A stretch of 6,900 nt of DNA from an uncultured Collinsella sp. (GTDB taxonomy: Bacteria > Actinomycetota > Coriobacteriia > Coriobacteriales > Coriobacteriaceae), in assembly GCA_902479205.1 (NCBI GenBank), contig CABSNX010000107.1, forward strand, positions 1 through 6,900. Reading direction: 5' to 3'. The notes below the pieces were generated by a model. The model made no database searches, was not told the origin of the DNA, and saw only the letters and a list, made by a program, of their open reading frames with translations. The first letter of the stretch is position 1; every line of letters begins with the position of its first letter. Below are positions 1 to 4,291 of the stretch, piece by piece. The position numbers and the translations under genes were made by a program.

Positions 1-1205
1 CCGTGATAGACGCGCATGAGGTCGTCGTTCTCGTACTGGATCGAGGAGCTGGCGACAGAAGTCTTGGCGCAGAACTTCTTGAAGTTCTCGGGCAGACGGG
101 TCGACCACAGAACGGTCATGTTGGGCTCGGGGCTGGTACCCATGTTCTCGAGCGTGTGCAGGTAGCGGTAGCTCATCTTGGTAACGAGCGTACGGCCGTC
201 AACACCCATGCCGCCGATGGACTCGGTGACCCACTGCGGGTCGCCGGTGAACAGGGCCTGGTACTCGGGAGTACGGGCGAACTTGACCATGCGGAGCTTC
301 ATGATGAAGTGATCCACGAACTCCTGGATCTGCTCCTCGGTGAAGGTACCGTTGGCAAGGTCGCGCTCAGCGTAGATGTCGATGAACGTAGAGGTACGGC
401 CGATGGACATAGCGGCGCCGTTCTGCTCCTTGACGGCAGCAAGGTAGGCGAAGTACATCCACTGGATGGCCTCCTGCGTGTTGGTAGCAGGGTTGGAAAT
501 GTCGAAACCATAGGTCTCGGCCATCATCTTGAGCTCGCCGAGGGCGCGGATCTGCTCCTGCAGCTCCTCACGATCGCGGATGTTGTCGGCGGTCATGACC
601 GTCGGGGTGGAAGCCTTCTGGGCCTCCTTGTCCTTAATCAGGTAGTCGACACCGTACAGGGCGACACGACGGTAGTCGCCGATGATGCGGCCGCGGCCAT
701 AGCCATCGGGCAGACCGGTGATGATGTGAGCCGAGCGGCAAGCACGCATCTCGGGGGTGTAAACATCGAAGACGCCGGCGTTGTGGGTCTTGCGCTCGAA
801 GGTGTAGCGCTCGACAACGTTCTCGTCGACCTTGTAGCCGTGCTGGCTGGCGGCCTGGCAAGCGATGCGGATACCGCCGTTGACGTGCAGAGCGCGCTTG
901 AGCGGCTTGTCGGTCTGGAGGCCGACGATGGTCTCCTTCTCGCGGTGGGCGTTATCGATGTAGCCAGCGGGGTGGCTCACGATACCCGTGACGGTCTTGG
1001 TGTCCATATCGAGGACACCACCCTGCTCGCGCTCCTTAAGCAGCAGGTCGAGAACCTCGCCCCACAGCTCCTTGGTACGCTCGGTCGGACCTACGAGGAA
1101 CGACTCGTCGCCCTCGTAAGGGGTGTAGTTCTTCTGGATGAAGTCTCGGACGTCAACCTCTCCCGTCCAAATGCCTTCCTTGAAGCCTTCCCATGCCTCC
1201 TGCAT
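1..1205 (-). CDS. pflB: Pyruvate formate-lyase (formate C-acetyltransferase), N-terminal 401 residues, cut by window edge
   Basis: This cytoplasmic glycyl-radical enzyme converts pyruvate and CoA to acetyl-CoA and formate during anaerobic fermentation. The translation matches the PflB family along its whole visible length: an N-terminal AWEGF block, VRDFIQKNYTPYEGDESF, KTHNAGVFDVYTPE, GLPDGYGRGRIIGDYRRVA, NPATNTQEAIQWMYF, GRTSTFIDIYAERD, TESIGGMG and SSIQYENDDLMR. Trp325, in GDPQW, aligns with the conserved active-site Trp. The window ends at His401, just before where the catalytic Cys-Cys pair should lie; the glycyl-radical loop is far outside. The family is usually about 740-760 residues. 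The ATG at 1203-1205 is the only sensible start, because an in-frame TAG lies at 1221-1223. Its AGGAG (1218-1222) sits 12 nt upstream, slightly far. No focA-like formate channel precedes it. The activating enzyme PflA would be needed and is expected nearby outside the window. Family assignment is near certain. Confidence 0.97.
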   Translation of the reverse strand, partial: MQEAWEGFKEGIWTGEVDVRDFIQKNYTPYEGDESFLVGPTERTKELWGEVLDLLLKEREQGGVLDMDTKTVTGIVSHPAGYIDNAHREKETIVGLQTDKPLKRALHVNGGIRIACQAASQHGYKVDENVVERYTFERKTHNAGVFDVYTPEMRACRSAHIITGLPDGYGRGRIIGDYRRVALYGVDYLIKDKEAQKASTPTVMTADNIRDREELQEQIRALGELKMMAETYGFDISNPATNTQEAIQWMYFAYLAAVKEQNGAAMSIGRTSTFIDIYAERDLANGTFTEEQIQEFVDHFIMKLRMVKFARTPEYQALFTGDPQWVTESIGGMGVDGRTLVTKMSYRYLHTLENMGTSPEPNMTVLWSTRLPENFKKFCAKTSVASSSIQYENDDLMRVYH

Positions 1206-1326
1206 TGTGTAACCACGCTCCTAGTTACGTGTAATGCGGCGCTCTCTCACACCGCTGCTTATTGAATTCTTGAATTTTCGGCTTGCACTACCGGCTTCTT
1301 CCGTTCTTCACCACATGTTGGTGCAG

Positions 1327-1342
1327 GGAAAAACGTTTGTCC
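1327..1342. promoter_or_regulatory. Inverted repeat with AAACGTTT core upstream of pflB (possible operator)
   Basis: The 16-bp element GGAAAAACGTTTGTCC pairs at 7 of 8 arm positions around a central CG. It has the same AAACGTTT core as the perfect palindrome in front of the SDR gene and resembles LacI/GalR-family operators. It lies about 120 bp upstream of the pflB start. Only the symmetry is seen; the binding protein is inferred, and a short AT-rich palindrome could arise by chance. Confidence 0.3.
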
Positions 1343-1383
1343 ACCTTGGAACTGCAACCCAAAACCCAAGATTTCACCCGTTT

Positions 1384-1409
1384 GAGAAGGATAACATAGC
1401 GACCCTCTC
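1384..1409 (-). other. Small stem-loop in the pflB leader
   Basis: On the minus strand, GAGAGGG (from 1409) pairs with CCTTCTC (to 1384) across a 12-nt loop. This makes seven pairs, one of them G-U. It would be part of a pflB leader transcript if transcription begins further upstream. There is no U-tract, so it is not a terminator. Function unknown. Confidence 0.3.
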
Positions 1410-1481
1410 CATCTGGGCTGTTATATGTTTCTTTTTTTATATCATAAGGGCGTTTTTTACAAACCAGCAGGAAATGCGAGT

Positions 1482-1500
1482 GTGAACAACTACCGTTCAC
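1482..1500. promoter_or_regulatory. Inverted repeat GTGAAC-N7-GTTCAC in the pflB upstream region
   Basis: Perfect 6-bp arms lie at 1482-1487 and 1495-1500, separated by 7 bp, next to an AT-rich stretch about 280-300 bp upstream of pflB. The half-sites resemble those of Rex (GTGAA/TTCAC) or CRP/FNR proteins (TGTGA/TCAC), but the gap is too long for either classical site. It may bind a dimeric regulator; nothing in the window identifies one. Confidence 0.3.
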
Positions 1501-1599
1501 CGATTTGTTTAGTTTTTTCCTTGCCTTTGTACGACGTTCACTCTAGCTGTTATGCCAGCTTTAGCAGGGTAAAGTGTCCCAGAGACCCTACAGAAACTG

Positions 1600-1635
1600 C
1601 AGGGCGGCCACGGGATTTCCCCCGGGGCCGCCCTG
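1600..1635 (-). terminator. GC-rich stem-loop after kdgT, probable terminator
   Basis: A perfect 10-bp stem (CAGGGCGGCC at 1600-1609 with GGCCGCCCTG at 1626-1635) encloses a 16-nt loop that can pair internally (GGGA with TCCC). It begins 39 nt past the kdgT stop on the minus strand. The tail on that strand is only CAGTTTCTG, so the U-tract is weak and termination may be partial or factor-assisted. Read on the plus strand it has no T-run and no gene to end. Confidence 0.6.
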
Positions 1636-1674
1636 TGGCGTAGCAAGTTCTTTAGCTTTGATTGCCTCTTGGCA

Positions 1675-2691
1675 TTAGGCGGCTGAGGCGGCCTTGTCGG
1701 TCGCTGCCTTGCTGTTGCTCTGCTGGCCCTCAAAATGCTTGTGGCACCAGCTGGTAACGAGCGGGGTCAAAATGGCCGTCACGATAGCGCACGCTGCAAC
1801 CTGCGCCGTAGCCGTCGCGAGCACGGCACCACCGTACATGGCCTCGTTGACGCTTGCCATGGCGGCAGGCGTGGCCACATTGGCTCCGGCGCAGCTCGAA
1901 ATGGCCGCACCTGCGACACCCGTACCGCCCGTGAGCTTATCAACCGCGATGACGGGAATTGCAAAGACCACCGAGCAGATCACGCCGAGCAGGATGCCGG
2001 GAAGACCACCGTTGATAAGCTGACCAAAAGTCATGGTCGAGCCCATGGCAAAGAAGACGAGCACGATGATGGCGGAAAGTGCCGGAGCCATCATCTTTTT
2101 AAAGCTGGGGAAGAGGTTGCCCAGGATAATGCCAACGACGATCGGCAGGATGGCGCCCACGAGCGACCAACCGATCGGAGCCTGACCGGCAGCGCCGAGC
2201 ACGATCATCGTGACCGGAGGGCCGACAACCAGCGTAGTGATGGCGACGGCGCCACGCTCGGCCTCGTTACCCATGGTGCCCATCAGTCCAGCGTACATAG
2301 CGTTGTTGGCGCCGGTGCAAGCCGCCAGCATCACCATGGCAGAGATGCCAAACAGGTTGTCGTTGAACACATAAAGGATGAGCAGCGACACGGCAACGAC
2401 CACGATCTGCTTGACGGCGATGATGATGGCGCCGCGGGCAGCGGCGGCAGGAGCGCTCTTAAACGAAATCGTCGTACCGACGATCAGCAGGAAAGCGCCC
2501 ACGAGCGGGCCGGCGCCCTGTTGGGTCATGCCAAGCGTAAAGCTGCCGAGCGTTTTGAACAGGTCGGGGAATAGCGTGTTGAGCAGGCAGCCCAGCAAAA
2601 GCGGCACCAAGATATTGGCGCCCGGGATGGAGGACATCTTAAAGAACGGCTCCTTTGCCGCCGGCGCCTCCACCGCAGTCGATTCACTCAT
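1675..2691 (-). CDS. kdgT: 2-keto-3-deoxygluconate (KDG) permease, KdgT family
   Basis: A 338-residue integral membrane transporter, close to the roughly 325-residue family norm. Family features are visible in order: an N-terminal block IPGANILVPLLLG (22-34) matching the IPGG-MLVPLFLG start of E. coli KdgT; GSFTLGMT (49-56); a GANNAMYAGLM block (127-137); GPPVTMIVLGAAG (157-169); an ILPIVVGIILGNL helix (181-193); GLPGILLGV (229-237); and DKLTGGTG with SSCAGANVATPAAMA (251-279). About ten hydrophobic segments are seen. The family imports KDG with protons from pectin or glucuronate breakdown. The ATG at 2689-2691 is preferred: AAAGGAG (2700-2706) lies 8 nt upstream, whereas an in-frame start at 2784 would add 31 non-hydrophobic residues unlike the family. 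The tail after about 320 is hydrophilic and Ala-rich, and probably cytoplasmic. It is likely the second gene of an operon, 110 bp behind the SDR gene. Family is fairly sure; the exact substrate is inferred. Confidence 0.87.
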   Translation of the reverse strand: MSESTAVEAPAAKEPFFKMSSIPGANILVPLLLGCLLNTLFPDLFKTLGSFTLGMTQQGAGPLVGAFLLIVGTTISFKSAPAAAARGAIIIAVKQIVVVAVSLLILYVFNDNLFGISAMVMLAACTGANNAMYAGLMGTMGNEAERGAVAITTLVVGPPVTMIVLGAAGQAPIGWSLVGAILPIVVGIILGNLFPSFKKMMAPALSAIIVLVFFAMGSTMTFGQLINGGLPGILLGVICSVVFAIPVIAVDKLTGGTGVAGAAISSCAGANVATPAAMASVNEAMYGGAVLATATAQVAACAIVTAILTPLVTSWCHKHFEGQQSNSKAATDKAASAA

Positions 2692-2699
2692 ATATATAT

Positions 2700-2706
2700 C
2701 TCCTTT
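2700..2706 (-). promoter_or_regulatory. Ribosome binding site that fixes the kdgT start
   Basis: The minus strand reads AAAGGAG followed by an 8-nt spacer of alternating T and A, then ATG. This excludes the longer in-frame reading from 2784. The AT-only spacer should stay unpaired and favour efficient initiation. Confidence 0.8.
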
Positions 2707-2750
2707 GGATGCATGCGAATCGTAGCCGCACGCGCCTATGTCAGAAAGAA

Positions 2751-2770
2751 GGCGACAACCCCGAGTCGCC
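2751..2770 (-). terminator. Short hairpin between the SDR gene and kdgT (weak terminator or processing site)
   Basis: GGCGAC (2751-2756) and GTCGCC (2765-2770) form a perfect 6-bp stem with an 8-nt loop, 31 nt past the SDR stop. On the minus strand the stem is followed by TTCTTTCTG, an imperfect T-rich tail. It could reduce readthrough into kdgT or protect the upstream message. The stem is short, so confidence is modest. Confidence 0.4.
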
Positions 2771-2801
2771 AGGGTCGCCGCCAAACGATCACCGCGGGGT
2801 A

Positions 2802-3551
2802 TTACCCGTCCAGGACGATGCCGCCGTCGCAGTCACCGATCTCGCCGTTCACGAAGCTGGCGAGGTCGGAAGCGAAGAACAGCACCATCTGCGCAGGCTC
2901 GCTGGCCTGGGCGGCGCGGCCCAGAGGGATACCGTTGATGATGCGCTGAGAGTTCTCGTCAGAGAGGATCGAGGTCATATCGGTCAACGTGAGCGACGGG
3001 CACACAGCGTTGCAGCGGACGCCGAACTTACCGCCCTCCTTGGCGACCGCCTTGGTAAGGCCATTGACACCGGCCTTGGAGCTCGCGTAGGCCGCGGTGC
3101 CGAGCAGGCCGCCGCCGATCTTGCCAGCAACAGAGCTTACGTTGACGATAGTGCCGGCATGGGCCGCCTTAAAGTGCGGGTACACTGCGTTCATCATAGT
3201 GAAGGTACCGTTGAGGTTGATGTCGATGGTGCGACGCCACTCGGTGTCATCGATCTCGTCAAACTTCTTGGTGCTGATGACGCCAGCGCAGTTGATCAGG
3301 ATGTTGGTTTGCGGCAGGTCCGTAAAAATCTGCTCGACGGTCTCGCGCGCCTTGGGCGCATCGGCGACATCGAGCTGATAGAACTTGTTGCCCTCGCCAA
3401 GCTCGGCCACAGCGGCCTCGCCCTTGGCAGCGTTCCTTGCGATGAGCGCGACATGTCCGCCGCCCGCGACGATGCCCTTGGCGATCTCGAGGCCAATGCC
3501 CTGAGTGCCGCCCGTGACAATCGCGGTCTTGCCCGTGAAGTCAAATGCCAT
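2802..3551 (-). CDS. Short-chain dehydrogenase/reductase (classical SDR), probably sugar-acid or ketoacid related
   Basis: A 249-residue cytoplasmic NAD(P)-dependent oxidoreductase of classical SDR length. Visible motifs are the dinucleotide loop TGGTQGIG (13-20), Asp61 in LDV at the adenine pocket, NCAG (87-90; usually NNAG), Asn112 in INLNG, catalytic Ser140 in NVSSVAG, and Tyr155/Lys159 in YASSK. The usual PG after the next strand is PS (185-186). Arg39 in ARN, after strand 2, hints at NADP(H) rather than NAD(H), but this is inference. The ATG at 3549-3551 is chosen because AAGGGGG (3561-3567) lies 9 nt upstream; the frame continues to 3668 without another good ribosome site. It is followed by a KDG-permease gene on the same strand, so a KduD-like role (interconverting keto-deoxy-sugar acids) is attractive. 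The sequence is not especially KduD-like, however, and a FabG-like or polyol dehydrogenase cannot be excluded. The SDR fold is certain; the substrate is unknown. Confidence 0.92.
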   Translation of the reverse strand: MAFDFTGKTAIVTGGTQGIGLEIAKGIVAGGGHVALIARNAAKGEAAVAELGEGNKFYQLDVADAPKARETVEQIFTDLPQTNILINCAGVISTKKFDEIDDTEWRRTIDINLNGTFTMMNAVYPHFKAAHAGTIVNVSSVAGKIGGGLLGTAAYASSKAGVNGLTKAVAKEGGKFGVRCNAVCPSLTLTDMTSILSDENSQRIINGIPLGRAAQASEPAQMVLFFASDLASFVNGEIGDCDGGIVLDG

Positions 3552-3560
3552 GACTCCATT

Positions 3561-3575
3561 CCCCCTTATATAAGG
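3561..3575 (-). promoter_or_regulatory. SDR ribosome binding site overlapping a palindrome
   Basis: AAGGGGG (3561-3567, minus strand) is the Shine-Dalgarno for the SDR gene, 9 nt before its ATG. It overlaps the perfect 12-bp palindrome CCTTATATAAGG (3564-3575). In RNA that palindrome could form at most a 4-bp hairpin pairing part of the ribosome site, so any translational effect would be mild. As DNA it could be a small operator. Confidence 0.5.
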
Positions 3576-3666
3576 TGTCTCCTTGCGGGAAGTTGGAGCA
3601 TCGCACGTGGCGATTATATGAGTCCCAGTCGTCATGGTGGTGACAACCCCTCGCCTAACCGCGTGC

Positions 3667-3694
3667 ATAATAGTTCTTTGAAACGTTTCAGCAA
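3667..3694 (-). promoter_or_regulatory. Predicted promoter of the SDR-kdgT operon
   Basis: The minus strand reads TTGCTG (-35, 3689-3694), a 16-bp spacer, then TATTAT (-10, 3667-3672). The -10 matches the sigma-70 consensus at 5 of 6 bases; the -35 matches only in its TTG, as expected for a promoter shaped by an overlapping operator or needing help. Transcription would start near 3660 and give a leader of about 109 nt. The palindrome at 3679-3690 fills the spacer. Confidence 0.5.
3679..3690. promoter_or_regulatory. Perfect palindrome TGAAACGTTTCA, LacI/GalR-family-type operator
   Basis: A 12-bp perfect palindrome with a central CG, the usual architecture of LacI/GalR-family operators (AAACGTTT cores are well known for this family). 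It lies inside the spacer of the predicted SDR-kdgT promoter and touches the -35, where a bound repressor would block RNA polymerase. KDG-utilisation genes in some Gram-positive bacteria are controlled by LacI-family KdgR, which fits. The regulator is not in this window. marR, the only regulator present, belongs to a different family with different site types. Confidence 0.55.
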
Positions 3695-3801
3695 TTGAAT
3701 GATTTTAAGTCTTAATGCACTCTTAATATTGCCTAGCGGCCAAGTAGATTTTTGGGACATGCCTAGAAATCCACCGAATGGGATGGTTGAGCGGGGGTAT
3801 C

Positions 3802-3850
3802 ATCTTTTACCGAAAATAGTTTCTAGTGTTAGGGGTTTTCGGTGGAAGAT
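3802..3850 (+). promoter_or_regulatory. Long stem-loop enclosing the marR ribosome site and start codon
   Basis: ATCTTTTACCGAAAA (3802-3816) pairs without a bulge with TTTTCGGTGGAAGAT (3836-3850): 13 Watson-Crick and 2 G-U pairs in the plus-strand RNA. The loop is 19 nt (3817-3835) and contains the Shine-Dalgarno AGGGG (3831-3835). The GTG start (3842-3844) and the next two codons lie in the stem. Such a fold should limit translation of marR and, through coupling, of the exporter genes. There is no T-run, so it is not a simple terminator. As DNA it is also a 49-bp imperfect inverted repeat that could bind MarR. Structure seen; role inferred. Confidence 0.6.
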
Positions 3851-4291
3851 ACCGATTTCCGTGAACTTGGGCGTCAGCTCCTTTCCGAGTTCGGCAGCAT
3901 GCATCAGCGCATTTCGCGTTTTGCGGACAAAGCCCTCGGCGGCGAGATGGCCGTCATGCGCGCCCTCATACTCGCCGGCGGTTCGCTCACGCCGAGCGAA
4001 CTCGCTGATCGTGCCTGGGTCTCGAGTGCCCGCATCGCCAATATCCTACGCGCTCTCGAAGCCAAGGGCTGGGTCGAGCGCGAGCACTCAAAGACTGACC
4101 GTCGTCGCGTACACGTCATAGTGACCGACAAGGGATTCCAGGATCTCGAAATCAAACGTCGGGAATTCGAGGACCGCACCGCGGCTTTCCTCGAGCAGCT
4201 CGGCGAAACAGATACCCAAGAGATGGTGCGTCTTCTTAGACGTGCCAACGAAATTATCGACCGCAATCAAGAAAGGAGAGATGCCGAGTGA
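3842..4291 (+). CDS. MarR-family transcriptional regulator of the adjacent ABC exporter
   Basis: A 149-residue winged-helix regulator of normal MarR length. An N-terminal helix (about 5-30) leads into the core: EMAVMRAL (35-42), LTPSELADRA (49-58), the recognition helix SSARIANILRALEAKG (61-76), then the wing WVEREHSKTDRRRVHVIVTDKG (77-98) with the family's D-x-R signature. A long C-terminal dimerisation helix follows (about 100-147). MarR proteins are usually dimeric repressors released by small ligands. Here it is the first gene of the operon and overlaps the exporter gene by 4 bases, so it most likely represses its own operon in response to the exported compound. The GTG at 3842-3844 is the start: AGGGG lies 6 nt upstream and an in-frame TAG at 3830-3832 rules out anything longer. 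The next in-frame ATG (3899) has only a weak GAG before it. The start lies in a strong predicted RNA stem. Confidence 0.93.
   Translation: MEDTDFRELGRQLLSEFGSMHQRISRFADKALGGEMAVMRALILAGGSLTPSELADRAWVSSARIANILRALEAKGWVEREHSKTDRRRVHVIVTDKGFQDLEIKRREFEDRTAAFLEQLGETDTQEMVRLLRRANEIIDRNQERRDAE
4272..4291 (+). promoter_or_regulatory. Strong ribosome site and GTGA start/stop overlap (marR to ABC exporter)
   Basis: AAAGGAGAG (4272-4280), inside the end of marR, precedes the GTG start of the exporter at 4288-4290. The marR stop TGA is at 4289-4291, so the two genes share four bases (GTGA). The strong ribosome site could allow independent initiation even if marR is poorly translated, while the overlap favours coupling. 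Confidence 0.8.

Larger units (their letters stand above)
1206..1674. other. 469-bp gene-free region between pflB and the kdgT stop
   Basis: No convincing gene lies here; short open frames on both strands lack ribosome sites and family motifs. The half nearest kdgT holds the GC-rich hairpin at 1600-1635. The middle (about 1420-1530) is AT-rich, with A/T runs and an inverted repeat at 1482-1500. Further toward pflB are a 7-bp hairpin (1384-1409), a LacI-operator-like inverted repeat (1327-1342) and a tandem TTGAATT repeat (1262-1268 and 1270-1276). The pflB promoter must lie here or upstream. The nearest candidate on the minus strand is TTGTAA, a 15-bp gap, then TATAAA (about 1434-1460), which is too poor to call as a feature. 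A transcript from there would have a leader of over 200 nt. Confidence 0.6.
3552..3841. other. Divergent intergenic region between the SDR-kdgT operon and marR
   Basis: This 290-bp region is more AT-rich than its flanks and must hold promoters in both directions. The minus-strand side shows a convincing promoter with operator (3667-3694). A second TATAAT exists on the minus strand at 3613-3618 but has no fitting -35. On the plus-strand side no clear -35/-10 pair stands out; TATCAT at 3798-3803 is the best lone -10. Other structures are TTAAGTCTTAA (3705-3715, a 5-bp inverted repeat), CTTAAT twice with an 11-bp period (3711 and 3722), GCCTAG twice 30 bp apart (3731 and 3761), and the long stem over the marR start. 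Confidence 0.7.

Noticed and set aside
3..1265. Long plus-strand open frame of 420 codons opposite pflB
   Set aside because: It is antisense to a clear PflB coding sequence. Its Leu/Val/Gly/Asp-rich translation has no family motif, and long antisense frames are expected in G+C-biased genes.
1234..1485. Possible 83-residue membrane peptide on the plus strand in the pflB leader
   Set aside because: No usable ribosome site; the hydrophobic stretch comes from a T-rich tract, and the start overlaps the pflB leader in antisense.
1288..1500. Possible 70-residue protein on the minus strand upstream of pflB
   Set aside because: GTG start with the nearest purine-rich AAGGA about 15 nt away, unremarkable composition and no motif.
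1481..1501. CRP/FNR or Rex site at the GTGAAC inverted repeat
   Set aside because: CRP-type sites need 6 bp between TGTGA and TCACA, and Rex sites 4 bp between GTGAA and TTCAC; here the gaps are 11 and 9 bp.
1735..2574. Plus-strand open frame of 279 codons opposite kdgT
   Set aside because: The translation is His/Asp/Arg/Gly-rich and lies wholly within the antisense of a recognised permease; no ribosome site.
3613..3618. TATAAT on the minus strand as the main SDR promoter
   Set aside because: The nearest -35-like TTGTCA (3641-3646) is 22 bp away and there is no extended -10; the pair at 3667-3694 fits better.
2655..3698. Plus-strand open frame of 347 codons opposite the SDR gene
   Set aside because: It mirrors the SDR codons, has no recognisable domain and runs through the SDR operator and promoter.
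3802..3850. Stem at the marR start as an intrinsic terminator
   Set aside because: No T-run follows, the stem runs into coding sequence, and no upstream plus-strand gene needs termination.
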